DNA of 64,000 bases from Hawksworthiomyces lignivorus (taxonomy: Eukaryota > Ascomycota > Sordariomycetes > Ophiostomatales > Ophiostomataceae), in contig NTMA01000007.1 in assembly GCA_002917075.1 (NCBI GenBank), positions 62,001-126,000 of the forward strand, given 5' to 3'. The translations under genes were made by a program, and so were the position numbers. Positions 1-11,675 of this stretch are shown piece by piece (the stretch's first letter is position 1; the number at the start of each line of letters is the position of its first letter). The notes below the pieces were generated by a model. It was not told where the DNA came from. It saw only the letters and a program-made list of their open reading frames with translations, and ran no database searches.

Positions 1-2349
1 AGCTTGTTTGAATAGGGACAGCCAAAGCTCCTCCAAAGAAACCTAGCGTTTCAATCCATCTGCTGTGACTCTACCCAGAGCTGATCAGGGAAACCTTAAA
101 GAAGTTCCGTGACAGAGCTTTATTTTTTCTGTAATTGTTATTTCTCTCGTTAATTTCTCGCACCATTATCAAGACAGACTAGACGTAGGCCTTCAATCCG
201 TCCTCCTCCTTTGCATCTTCCATTACTAAGGTCATCGCACAAAAAGCATATCAGTTTACATATTTAACGGCAACTTGTACGACATTCTAGCACGTACGGC
301 CATAGATACTGGAAAGCACGGGATCCCGTCTGCTCTCCCCTAGTTAAACCAGTAATCGGCGGATTAGTAGTTGGGTCGGTGACGACCAGCGAATACCCGC
401 TGCTGTACGTTTTTGTCTTTTATTTTTGTCTTCTGCTAGTGGATGCCATTTCTTTCTTTTGCATATTTTATTTTATTTTTGTTTATTTATCTTAGATCTA
501 TGCATTTGAGACCGCTCATGCAGGACAAGAGAGTAATGCAGGGCAGAACAACAATTGTGGAGAGTGACGCAACTTCACAGGTTGGATCGAAATATCTCGT
601 GAGGTTTTTATTCTCCACTTTCTGTATGCAATTGATCGATTCACTGTACGAAGCACCCCGTACCAATTGCTGTACTCGCTGTCATTTGCTGCCCTGCTCA
701 TCCACTGGTTCCCTGATAGGTTAAGATTGTATCCTGGACCGCAATCATCGTCTAGATTCTCTCTCGGTCGGCATTGCCGTCAAATTCCGGCGTCTCCTTG
801 TCCGTTCGCGATTTTGTTTGGCGGACTCGGCCAATGCCATCCTGGTCACTGTTGCAGCAGTAGTGGCCAGCACTCCCTTCATACTGCGTGAAACAGCCCT
901 GGAAACAGGGACATGAAGCCATCTGACTCATTTCCAAGCTACGAGCTCTCAGGATCATGCTTTTCGTCCTTCTGCTCTATCATGTTCTTTGTTGACATTG
1001 TCCGAATATGCGAGGATCAAGTAACAGAACACATTGGACTCTGTATTTGTACTCTGTAATCACACGGCAGTCACGGATAAGCAATTAATAGCTATCTAGA
1101 TATCCGATTTGGCCCTGAAATCTTGACGCATAGGGACTAGTGAGCTTTCGGTAGCGCCATCTTTTACCTCGTGCTTGTAATATAGCAGCTATTTTTATAT
1201 TTTATTTATTTATTTTTTTGTTTACTTTTTTTTCGTATTTTATTTAATTTCTTTTTTTTTTTTGTTCTCTTTTGCCCCAAACGCATTTTGTAAGCAGCGA
1301 ATTTATTCCCACCATAGGGAGAGGGCGCGCTCTGCTGAACTACCCACCTGTCACCGTCCCTCCTCGCCTCCACCACTGTACCCTCGCACCCAAAGCCCCG
1401 TCTCCTCTCCCCCTCCCTCCTCGAACATACTGTTCCCCAGCCTTCTTCGGGCTTCTGCTGGGACCGTTCCCGACGAGTAAGCAGTGTCCCAGGATCGTCC
1501 GCCTCGATCTGCTATCTAAGCAGCAATTTGTAGCCTGCACTTATCTGCCGCGCGCCATTTGACAGCCATTCTCGTCATTTTTGTCTTTTCTCGTCATCGC
1601 ACCCCCATCGTGCCTTCCTTTCCGTCGTTGCCTCTTCCCGCTCTCCACGCCTTCCCTCCCTCCGTTTCCGTCCTTCGATTGTCCCTTCCTTTCTTTTAGC
1701 TACTCCTTTTGTTCTACTTTACTTTTATTTTTCTTCTCATTTTATCATCTTCTCTCTCCTCATATTCGCCTCCTCATATTCTCCTCCTCTCTACGTTCGC
1801 ATATCCCCTCATCTTTCGCTTCGTATCTTCTCTTCTGTTTTCTACAGCCTCCTCTGACCTCGCTTCGGTCGAGTCCTGCCGTGCAGCTCCTCTTTATTAC
1901 TCCTTTATCTTTTTCTTTTCGTTACTTTTCTTTTCCTACAAAACCACCCCCCTTCTTCTCATGGTGTTCCTAGCCCCAAGCTTCGACCAAACACTGACTC
2001 AGCCTCGATCTTCTGGTCCTTTCTATCACGGGTTATCTATTTTGCCTCTCGTTCAAGTTGCATCCTAGCAAACTCTCATACGCTGCCTCTTTTCTTTATA
2101 TCTTATCTGGCATAGCCCATAGATCTTCGCCGCCTATTTTTCTTACCAACGTCAACAAAGCAACGACCTACACCATTTAAAAGGACCACCAGCCCACTAC
2201 GACCAAACTTGCATCGTGCTTCTTACCGTCTTCTACGATCAGTATCTTTACTGCGACACGCTCTGCGCTATCCATCATTGGATTAGTCACTGGTTGCGCT
2301 TACACAGTGACATACGATAGCAGAGGTATAGACCCTTTCATTCTCTGAA
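1..2349. other. Intergenic region with long pyrimidine-rich leader
   Basis: No gene is supported here. The short open frames lack family motifs and sit in low-complexity sequence. From about 1560 to 2070 the + strand is almost pure C/T, typical of the 5' leader or core promoter of an actively transcribed filamentous-fungal gene, and it leads into the Tcp11-type gene at 2350. AT-rich T-tracts occur around 1190-1265. Confidence 0.6.
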
Positions 2350-5300
2350 ATGGCACAACAAAACGCACCAGCAACACCCACGCTACGCCATCGGCCATCA
2401 TCTTTGTCTGACGCCATGGACGACTTTGCCGACATTCCCGAGAGTCACAATGACGATTTTTCCATCCCTCTTACCAGCGACGACACCGAAACCGACGAAG
2501 ATCGCATGATCGATACCTCTTCCTTGTCCCCGCCCCCGCCAGGCCGTGTTTACACTCCGCCACCCCACATCGCTGCTCGCATCTACCGTTCCTCCGCCCA
2601 AGCGCGCCGCAAGAATTCGGCTGCCTCCTCACGACGGAACTCAATATCCTCCACCCACTCCCGCTCCTCACACGGCTTCGGCGCTGCCAATGGCACGCCG
2701 CAGAGCAAACATGTCGCCCAGCACCTGCGTCGCGCTTCCATTTTAGCTGATCGGAAAGCCCGCCTTGCTGACCGCGCAGCACACGCCGAACAAGTTCGCC
2801 TGCGAGCTGCATTGGCAAAGGCGGCTGTCCGCGATATCTCCGCCAGCGAGGAGCGCGCCCTGGCTGCCGCCCAGGCCCGAGAGAAGAACCTAGCCGAGAT
2901 TGCGGCGGCGTGTGCCGAGGAGGTCAAACGCGCAAAAGCCGTTGCCGAGACCATAAAAGAGAAACGCGAGCAGGACCTGCAGCGTCTGCGCCAGCAGATC
3001 CAGGACCGCCTCGACGAAGCCGAGCGCCGCCGCGAAGAGCTGCGCCGCAACAGCACCTCTGGGCGGACGCGCACAAGAGGACAGAGCATCGCAAACAACG
3101 GTCGCAAGCAGCTCGAGGTCATGCCGCAGGTTGCTGAGGTGAAGGAGACGCCGGCCTCCCAGGACCAAGATTTTTCACAGGACGGCGTTTCTCAGCTGGA
3201 CGGAACACTGTCTCGTGACCAGTCTGGAAACAACACACCAGTTCCTGCCCTCACTCCAGACGAGGCAGCCTGCAAGATCTTGCAATGGTGGCGCAGAGCC
3301 CACAGGCGGAAGGCCATTGCCGAATTTCAGCAGCTAGGGCTGGCCGTAGATGGCGTGCGAGATACCTCATTCGAAGAAGTCGTAGAGCTGCTGGGCCAGG
3401 ATAAGGTCCTGATGACCACGGCAAAGATCTTGCGACTGTGTGGGATTCAAGAAGGCAAGACCAGCTCGGTCAAAGAAATTGTCGTTGTCCGCGCTTTTCT
3501 GAGCGCATTTTTGATCCTAGGCCACCCAACACAGGTTTTGAGCAACAAGGAAGACACAGAAGCCGGCTCGATCCGCGCTAATGCCCCAGGATCCGTGTCC
3601 AAATCGTCAGGTGCCAAGACTATACACAGCAAGAACCGGGAGGCGGAGGATGACCACCATCACCACCACAGCCAGGAACAGGTTGGCAACGCGTCCTCCC
3701 TCTTACCTCCCGTGTCTCCTCATCCCATTGGAAAGGACTACCTTGCTAATCCACAACTACAGGAACTGGTTGGAAAAGCCAAGGACTTGCTTATTTGCTT
3801 TGAGACGATAGTATCCCGTCTAGGACACGCTAACGACTATGCACCGCCACCGGCCCTGGCCAGCGAGCTGGTTGAAGCGTACGACAGTTTTTATGAAGCT
3901 TTCATTGCCTGGAAGGCGCGCGATGCTTCGGCCCTCGTCGAGGTCATGGTGATGCAGTTTGTTGAGCTCGATGCCATCTGGCAGACGGTGAAAGACGGTA
4001 CCGACTCGTCTGTGTCTGACACGTATCGCCAGAGCATCCAGCAAAACCAGCTCCTTTTGATGGTGCGCATCAAGAAGCTGGCCGGCGCCGAAGAGGGCAA
4101 GAAGAAGATCTTTGAGGCTGTGCGTAAAGCACGCAAAGCGAAAGAAGAGGCCAAGAGGAACGCGGCCGCTGCCAACAGCGATATGAAGCCGCGCGAAGCT
4201 GACCACACAACCATTGAAACTGCGATGGGCGACCTGGTCGGCGATGGCAGCCACGCTGCTAGCAGCGGCGGCCGCAATGGTGCAGGCAGCAAGTCTGCTG
4301 GCACTTCTGGAACCACTAAATCGGCAAGCTCCACTGCAGCTCCGGTAAATGATGCTGCCATCTCCAAGATGCTACCACAGGCGAAGCCTCATTCGGAGTC
4401 TCGTGCAGAAGCGAAGCTGCACGACCTACGGCTGGTGACCCCGAGCACCGGCGAGGACAAGTTCTCCACCAGCCCGCTGCCCGAAAATCGCGTGGTCGTC
4501 CACGAACTCGCTATCAATCGCAAGTACCGCGTCTCTTCCACCCAATTTCAACAGCAGCAGGCCGCCTGGATGGCACCTATCTTTGCGCGCATGCGCAAGA
4601 CCATGCTCTCTGTCAACAGCGGTAGCAACAGCCATAGCAGAACGTACAATAACAGCCGCGAGGAGCAGGATGAGCACTTCTACTACCTCCTCACTATCGC
4701 TGAGATTATCCGGTCCAAGCTGGAACGCTTGACGGTTCCGGGCAAGAAGATGCACCAATTCATCGGCGAGCTGCTGGACACCGAGCTGGCCCAGCGCCAG
4801 TTTGCCGTGGGCAGCTTTTCCTATGAGCGTTTCTTCACGTCAATCGGCCAGCTGCTCCCTAAGCTCTGTGCCCCAATTCGAGACGACGAAGTGAAGGAGC
4901 TCATCGAGAACACCCTGCACCAAGGCGACTATGTCGACCGTCTGCAGGCACTTTTGTCGTTTGTCGACGTTATGGTTACGGACCACGTCAACTTCATGAT
5001 CAGCGTTGCTGCACCGCGACTGCTCCTCTCGGCCACCGAGTACGAGACCCAGCGATTTGTCGAAATGGTCGAAGACGACAAGCTCAATTTTGGGCGACTT
5101 TCCGCTGCATCGGCCGCCTGGCGCGCTGCCCGCGCAAAAGTGCTTTCCGAGGCTGCCAAGCGTGATCCGGAAGGCATTAATCACCCCAAGTCGCGGCCCA
5201 CACCAGATCAGTTCTACACACAGATGCTTGTGGATGTATTCACGCAGCTCAGCCCCATTCCGCTCGACGAGATGCCAGAAATGCTGTGGCTCGACCAAGC

Positions 5301-6000
5301 CCGCGCGCACAAGTGGGGTGCCACCACGCGACGCATCGTCACCGCTGGCGCCGTCCTGCTTCAGTGCAAAAACTTGCTGAAGCGCGACGTCCGCCTGCCT
5401 TGGAAAACAGAGGCACACCGCGTCATGACGGTCCTGGAGAAGGCTGAAAAGGACGCCCTGAAGGCCCCTAGTGTGGTAGATGCCTCTGGCAGCGATAATA
5501 CTGCATCCGCGGCGACTCGTCTGCGCGCAGCTCTCTGCGCCAGCTCGGTCGTAGACGGCGTTATGGCTGCACTCGAATCCGGCCGATCCATGCCACCGGC
5601 CACCCGGGCGCAGCTACGCACCATTGTCCAACGTACCCTGACAGCTAGCGCAGAGACGGCCGTCGCACGGTCGACCAACCCGAGCGGTGGAGATGCGGTC
5701 CCGCAGGAGCCTGTGCTGCGTCTGCTTCTCCACCGCTTGCGCATCTATCTTGTGGCGCGACTAGCGGCCCTGTCATCATCGGTTGCCGAAAAGGTGCGGC
5801 AGGCAAACAGTGCAGGCGAGCGCCTGACGGGCCTCGGTCTGGCCGAGTTTGTCGACCGTGTCCGTGAGATGGTCGAAGAAACCGCACGGATTGGAACCGT
5901 CGACCGAGAGACGCACGGCGTTTTCTGGGAACAGGTTGCAAACGAGGTGGCAGCAGAAGACAGCTCTGTGGCAGGCAATAAAGAAGTGGCTGCTCCTTAA
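2350..6000 (+). CDS. Tcp11 (T-complex protein 11)/Sok1-type protein
   Basis: Single uninterrupted frame of 1216 aa. Residues 1-130 are Ser/Pro-rich and disordered. About 130-240 is an Ala/Arg/Glu-rich coiled coil. An IQ-like stretch (ILQWWRRAHRRKA) lies near residue 312. Two low-complexity linkers follow, one containing a run of His. The C-terminal half, from about residue 710, matches the Tcp11 fold, with FYYLLTIAEIIRSKLERL and the signature DVMVTDHVNFMISVAAPRLL followed by ATEYETQRF. Yeast Sok1 and mammalian TCP11 belong to this family and are linked to cAMP/PKA signalling; the same role here is inference. The protein is somewhat long for the family because of the linkers. The start is the first ATG after the pyrimidine-rich leader, and no intron is needed. 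Confidence 0.88.
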   Translation: MAQQNAPATPTLRHRPSSLSDAMDDFADIPESHNDDFSIPLTSDDTETDEDRMIDTSSLSPPPPGRVYTPPPHIAARIYRSSAQARRKNSAASSRRNSISSTHSRSSHGFGAANGTPQSKHVAQHLRRASILADRKARLADRAAHAEQVRLRAALAKAAVRDISASEERALAAAQAREKNLAEIAAACAEEVKRAKAVAETIKEKREQDLQRLRQQIQDRLDEAERRREELRRNSTSGRTRTRGQSIANNGRKQLEVMPQVAEVKETPASQDQDFSQDGVSQLDGTLSRDQSGNNTPVPALTPDEAACKILQWWRRAHRRKAIAEFQQLGLAVDGVRDTSFEEVVELLGQDKVLMTTAKILRLCGIQEGKTSSVKEIVVVRAFLSAFLILGHPTQVLSNKEDTEAGSIRANAPGSVSKSSGAKTIHSKNREAEDDHHHHHSQEQVGNASSLLPPVSPHPIGKDYLANPQLQELVGKAKDLLICFETIVSRLGHANDYAPPPALASELVEAYDSFYEAFIAWKARDASALVEVMVMQFVELDAIWQTVKDGTDSSVSDTYRQSIQQNQLLLMVRIKKLAGAEEGKKKIFEAVRKARKAKEEAKRNAAAANSDMKPREADHTTIETAMGDLVGDGSHAASSGGRNGAGSKSAGTSGTTKSASSTAAPVNDAAISKMLPQAKPHSESRAEAKLHDLRLVTPSTGEDKFSTSPLPENRVVVHELAINRKYRVSSTQFQQQQAAWMAPIFARMRKTMLSVNSGSNSHSRTYNNSREEQDEHFYYLLTIAEIIRSKLERLTVPGKKMHQFIGELLDTELAQRQFAVGSFSYERFFTSIGQLLPKLCAPIRDDEVKELIENTLHQGDYVDRLQALLSFVDVMVTDHVNFMISVAAPRLLLSATEYETQRFVEMVEDDKLNFGRLSAASAAWRAARAKVLSEAAKRDPEGINHPKSRPTPDQFYTQMLVDVFTQLSPIPLDEMPEMLWLDQARAHKWGATTRRIVTAGAVLLQCKNLLKRDVRLPWKTEAHRVMTVLEKAEKDALKAPSVVDASGSDNTASAATRLRAALCASSVVDGVMAALESGRSMPPATRAQLRTIVQRTLTASAETAVARSTNPSGGDAVPQEPVLRLLLHRLRIYLVARLAALSSSVAEKVRQANSAGERLTGLGLAEFVDRVREMVEETARIGTVDRETHGVFWEQVANEVAAEDSSVAGNKEVAAP

Positions 6001-9000
6001 TGGTCGGTCAGCTGCGCAGACGATATTGTACAATGACTTGTTTTACTTTTTCATTTGGGTTTCTCTGAATTTGGTATTGGTTTCTTCTGGTTGGGTACCT
6101 TCTAAGACTGTGCTATTTGGCACTCTTCATGAGTGGTTTGGAAATTTTCGGGTTCGGAATATTGTGAGTTTTTTTTTTTTTTTTTTTTGTTTGCTCTCTC
6201 ATGATTTTGCTTTGTTATGTTTTTCTTTTATTCTTTTTATTTTTTTATTTTTGCAACTTTGCATAGTCAGCGAAGGGCATTTTTACAGAAAGATGGCATA
6301 TCGAGATGGTTGGAAGACAGCCATCTGCACCTCTTATTGTGGGCGGACTGGATCAGCAGAGCCTACACACGCATACGCATCGCATATACAACTCATACAC
6401 TCATACATACACAAGCATTGAGGATACGCAAAGTCAGAGGGAACAACGACGGTACTACGACGTCGCTGGAAGGAGCAGGATTCTCGGGATACGAGCGAGC
6501 ATGGGTCTACAGTTGTATTTTTTCTGTTATGAATTAGTTTTAACATGCTTCTATCTCTCGGTCTTCTTTTATTAGAGAGACGACCAGCAGTCGGTTGAAA
6601 TTGATGAATGGGCTATTTTCCTTCCCAGACTGGCAATCAATTTGCAGGCGTTAATATGTAATGTCTTGATCCAGGTTTTTAAAACACTCTTGAGAACTGA
6701 AAGGCTGATATTCCTACAACCATGACATTGCCACACCTTTTTGCCGTGCACCATCTTCAGCAGCGTATCTCCTCTCTCAGAAGAACATGGCGTCTGGTCT
6801 AATTATGTTGAATGATAAACAGATGCGCTCAAAATAGTATCGCCAGCATCGCCAGCAAGACTTTGAGAAACAACGTACGCAAGCCGAAGTTTCATGGGAA
6901 AGGGGCGAATGTTTATATTTTAGTTCAATTCTACCTTCTTCTCGTTTCGATTCCTATGAAACATTTCACAAAGGAGAATATTAGTTTCACAAAGGTGAAA
7001 GCCAATTGAGCCCTAGATGAGGCGAGTGGGACGCGCACGCAGTGCAAGAGAAATCAGTAAAAGTCGAGAACGAAGAGAAGAGAGAAGGCGCAAAAACGTA
7101 GCTGGTCGCCTGAGAGTGCATAATCCTTTGTTTAGTGCCGGGTATCATTACGGGATGGATGCTTCTAAACATAGTTGGTCGTCGTAAAGGCAACACATTC
7201 TCAGTCTGCCACACGTACATGCTGCTTCTTCTCCCTCCCCCGTAACCCTGGCAGCCTCGGGCTTCCGTCGTACTCGTACTCCGTGACGCCCGAGGCAATG
7301 GGCGTAGTTACAATAATAAGATGCCGGCTAAGGCGAAAAAATGATACGAGCGGGTCCAGCAGCGCGTACACAGCAGCAGGAAGCCCTGGCGACATAAAGG
7401 CATTGGAGACAAGGAGACATGAAAAATCGTCGCTTCCTTGGTTCGCAGTGCTAGCTTATCCATGACACAAAAATCTGGCGATTCTATGGCAAGTGGCTCT
7501 GTTCGTAAGCATACCGAGTGGCCTTCTGCCACTCTCACTGCATTGAGCGCTATGGACCCTTTCTTGCACGGAGCGGACGGATAGCACAGTAATGCAATTA
7601 GACTAAGAGCAAAGGGCGCTAATAAAACAGAGGAATTCCTGGAATAAGGACAACCCGCGTCGCGATCGCCATAGGATAGAGCTGCAAATCAATGGCAATC
7701 CGCGATTAAAGTTGACCATCACTTAAAGCTTCAAAGCAAGGAGATGAAAATAAGAAGCGCATGCAAAGGGAACGTGCCTTGCCCACTCGATCAGACTAAT
7801 TTCCACTTGAATTTCACAGGCATTATGTGCGTTGAATTTCGTATTGCGAAGGCATCTACAACTTGCGTTTTATGAAGCCGAGGACTAGAATAAGCATATG
7901 TCGTCTATGTTCTCCAAAAAAAAAATTCTCTTTTGTTACTGATTCGTCTTCTAAAAAGCCTGTTTTCCTATGGGTGGCTAGTGGGAGAGGCAAACTTGGG
8001 GAGAGGCCGGGAACCAGGGACCCCTTTTTCTCAGTTTCAAGCCGTTTCAGAAAACGGCCTGACCGGGCAAAGGCTTGAGCCGACATAGCGGGCCCCGACA
8101 TACTATAGCCATCTTAGGTACCCTTTCCCACAGTTCTCAGCAAGAAGGTTGTGGTGCAAAACCTGCCTTTGTCTCCCCCGCCAAATGGCCACCCGTCATG
8201 TTAAGCAGTAGTTTTCCCGCTCCTCGTTCTGTCCAATCCAGTCTCGCTCCCAGGCCCTACTCTCCGCCCCCCTGTCGATCTGCTTCACTGCCTCTTCGCA
8301 TTGGTAGACGATCAAACACTTGCACCTCCTCTGCGGCCAATCACCAAAAAGGCACTATTCAGTTCCCTTTCCTTTGGCCTACCCACTCTGCATCTCTCAA
8401 TGTCTGGCCCTCCTGTACTCCGTGCCGGCCTTTACGTGTGAGAGGGCGCCAAAGTCTGTCTCAAACAGTGGGATAAAACAAAGGTAGGGAATAGGAGACT
8501 GGACAACAACAGACGCAAAGAGGGCCAGCGACCCCAGTCCGGCCGAATCAAGAAAAACCACAACCCATACTGGGGATCTGGGCATATTTTCCTGTTGAGC
8601 CCATTCTGCTGCCCTACTTTCCTTCATCTGTCCCAGCATCCGAATCTGCAGGGGTGTTGAGAATGATGTCAAGTTTGGAATAATGCTGGGATTAGAAAGC
8701 AGCAAAACAGGTTGGCACACGAGGCGATGGTGAGGCTCAATCCAAAATCTGTGGGAGGGGACCACACCAGTTTCGAATGTTCTACGGAGGCATGCCCACA
8801 TGTGTATGATGCGGTCTCCCTCTCCCTCGGGTTTCGATTTTTGCTAAAATGGTCGATGGCTGCCGTTTGATCTCTTTGATCGATTTTGTCTAATGTATCT
8901 CGTCTTTTCTTTATTCCTTTCTTATTTTTCTGTAGAAGAATCAAGACATCACATCATGTTCAGAAACACACTACGACGGCATGCCATGTAAAGCAGACGA

Positions 9001-9153
9001 ACATCTACGACTCCCGTATATTCAGCAAACTACCCTCCACTATTTCTCTTTTTGTGAATTCATATCTTGCGCAGACTGAACCCTCGACCACTAATATACC
9101 CATCTTCCCCTAATTCTCATTCCACGTCAAAAAAAAATCAAAACCAAGACAAT
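6001..9153. other. 3.1-kb intergenic region
   Basis: It contains the 3' flank of the Tcp11-type gene (T-tract near 6170-6189, then CA/TA-rich simple sequence around 6360-6420). The upstream region of the membrane-protein gene at 9154 is C/T-rich around 8080-8480. No open frame here shows family motifs, a plausible splice structure or codon use like the neighbouring genes. Confidence 0.55.
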
Positions 9154-10045
9154 ATGAAGTTCGCTGTGCGAGGCCTTCTCGACGGTGTCGCTGACGGTAT
9201 TGACAGCCTGGGCGCCAACCCTCTCATCTCTGGTATTCTGCCCGGCGTCTTATCAGGACCGGCAGCAACGTCAGCCGCCAGCGGTACGACAGCAGCAGTT
9301 ACAACAGACACCTCAGCGGCCACTGAGACTACACAGGTGGCTCTTAACCCAGCCGATGGCAATAAGAATAATGGGAACAACAATGATAACAACAACAATA
9401 ATAATAGCAACAACGGCAACAACAATGGCGGAGATGACGGTGCCAAGACTACGGACGCTCCGACGACGACGTCATCCTCAACATCAGTGACAGCAGCTGC
9501 TGTCACAACAACGACCTCTTCTTCATCCACCAACGCCGGCGCCGTCCAGGTGACACCACCGACACTTACATCCACCACTAGGTATGTTAATGACTATACT
9601 TGACGAATTCATCTCTCCATGTCTGCTGGAATGTCCTTAGCTGACTTTTTTCCCCAGCACATCCTCACCCACGCCCACGCCCACGTCCACATTCACCTCG
9701 GTCGTGACTAGCAACCCCATCGTACTTACGACGGTCACGCCCACGCCCAGCTCCATGCCCACCACGACGATCTCCATGACCACAACCCCAACATTACCCG
9801 CGGCGGAGACCAACTCAGCCAGCATCACCGCCGCTCCTGACAATAGCGGCAGCATGGGCAAGCCCATAATGGCCGTCGCCATTTCCGTCCCCATCGTCGC
9901 CGTGGCGCTTATCGGTATTGGCATCTTGATGTTCCGGCGGCGTGTTGGCCGGCGGCGGAACCGGGCCTCTATGCCGTATGATGAGGAGTTTGAGAGCCTC
10001 AAGAAGAAGCACGAGGAGAAGTTTGGCGTCGGCCACAACTATTGA
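9154..10045 (+). CDS. Ser/Thr/Asn-rich single-pass membrane protein (Mid2/WSC-like architecture)
   Basis: Two exons, 9154-9581 and 9658-10045 (271 aa). The 76-nt intron has a GTATGT donor, a CTGAC branch-like motif and CAG acceptor, and the phase is kept (AG|C). Residues 1-45 are moderately hydrophobic without a clear classical signal peptide. An Asn-run (AAC/AAT repeats) and Thr/Ser-rich ectodomain follow. One strong transmembrane segment (PIMAVAISVPIVAVALIGIGI) ends in the stop-transfer RRRVGRRRNR, then an approximately 30-residue acidic/basic tail ending KKKHEEKFGVGHNY. This layout resembles fungal cell-wall stress sensors or plasma-membrane mucins, but no cysteine-rich WSC domain is visible, so the function is unassigned. 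The ATG chosen follows an A-rich Kozak-like context; an upstream in-frame ATG at 9067 is less likely. Confidence 0.75.
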
Positions 10046-11675
10046 GAAACGCAGATCCGTTTCTCATCACAATCTAAGGGCAGAAAAGCAAGCATTGCCT
10101 TGAAGGCAATGCTTTTGTCTCAGTAGCCTCTTGTTTTATTTCATTTGTTCTACTGCAAGCGTTTGGTTTTATTTGGTTTTCTGTTCCCCTTCTACGTGGG
10201 AATCTGAAAAAAATGGAGAGATGAAATACCTACCTCATGGTTATAGTATTGGATATGGCCTTTATTTCCTTGTTTTTGTTTTAGACGAACGAATTCCCTC
10301 CTTTAATGTCATTTTCTAATTGGGGAAATGCATGATAAACTAGCCTCTTTTTTCAAAGTACAAATATTTTTATATTTTCTCAGCGTCTTACACTGTTAAA
10401 TAGCTGAAGAGAATCAATACAAGAGAAATTCACACTACAGTAAACTACGAAGGTTATTTTAACATTTACATGTGCGCTATGTCGTGTCAACCAAGTCACA
10501 CCTTGAAAAGAAAGAAAAAGTCCACATGCGTGACTTTCCCTCAATTTAATTCTTTGGTTCTCAGCTAGTTCTATTATTGCTCTATAAAGTATAACTTAGA
10601 AAAGATCTATTTTCTTTTTGTACATTTTTTGCTTTGACAAAAGGTAAAAGATTTATCCAATACTCTGCCTCCTGTTTCTTGCACATTCTCTACCATGAAA
10701 TAACCAAGACTAGCGCAGATCTCAAGCCACCCCTTGCCATCATATACATTGTTGGACGCCTTTACTACAACAAGCTGCAAACGAAGAAATGTACTTGCAT
10801 TATAGGTTAAAAGTATTCGTAATTAAGCATGCACTCTTTGGCTATGCTATGCAATAGAATGGCAGTTACACAGCCCTTCGCCAATCTTCACCCTTAAGAA
10901 GAAATAGATTGACAACTCCGCATTTGTACACAGCATCTGTTGTGCCCTTTTCATCTCCACGTAGATCGATTTCCTTGTTTTTGTGAGCCGCTGTCCCGTG
11001 CCTGGCACAATGCATGCAACCAATGCAATGAACCCTATTAGACAGGCAGCACAAGCATCAGCGAGACAAAATAGTAGACACACACGGAAGTATGTTGTTA
11101 GGCGATATTTCAATACCTTTGTCTGTGTGGCCTTCGTCTATTCTTGCCAATGGATACTTGAGATCGCAGCTCGGTTGCGTTCATAGGGGTCAAAAAAAGC
11201 TTTTGTGGCGACTTCGTTAATAGTGTGCATAAGCATACGTCCTCACATGAGTGGACAAGCGTTATGACCCCTTCTATACTTGCAGAGATCGGCAAATATG
11301 TGATAATTGATATTCAAAGGCACGTAAGCAATAGAAACAAGGAAAAGAGAAACAATGGTGTAGATACCAAGCGGGTTAAGGGACAAGTTCGATGAATTGC
11401 GTTTCGAAACAAGAACAGACGCCACGGAGAGGAAGATTCAGAGCTGTGAACTCGGCATGTCTATTCCTTGTTGTTTTCTATGGTTTGCTCCTTTGGGCTT
11501 ACCCATTTCTCCTGGACTTTGCAACGCATTAACTAGACGAACAGACGACTTATCCACCACAGAATATTACTGAAAGTGCAATGACAATAATAACTAGGTG
11601 TTTTAATGTTCAGCACAAAGGACACATTGAATCCCCTCGGCTATACTATTCTCTGTGAGCCTGAATTCTGTCGCC
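10046..11675. other. Intergenic region with 3' hairpin
   Basis: AT-rich sequence between the membrane-protein gene and the convergent 3' end of the GH141-like gene. Apart from the strong inverted repeat at 10090-10114 I see no gene or RNA signature. Short open frames on both strands carry no recognisable motifs. Confidence 0.55.
10090..10114. repeat. Perfect 11-bp inverted repeat (3-nt loop) in 3' UTR
   Basis: AAGCATTGCCT, loop TGA, AGGCAATGCTT. The two arms are exact complements, start 45 nt after the stop codon of the preceding gene and are followed by T-rich sequence. It would form a stable hairpin in the transcript. It may act in 3'-end formation or mRNA stability; that role is inference. 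Confidence 0.8.

Noticed and set aside
443..2068. Several short open frames rich in Ser, Phe and Leu
   Set aside because: They lie in C/T- and T-rich leader sequence, have no motifs, and their composition follows simply from the pyrimidine bias.
3649..3675. His-run in the Tcp11-type protein as a metal site or tag
   Set aside because: A CAC/CAT microsatellite in a disordered linker; no other sign of metal binding.
9361..9430. AAC/AAT-rich tract as a regulatory repeat or CRISPR-like array
   Set aside because: It is in frame within a coding exon and encodes an Asn-run. There is no spacer-repeat structure anywhere in the window.
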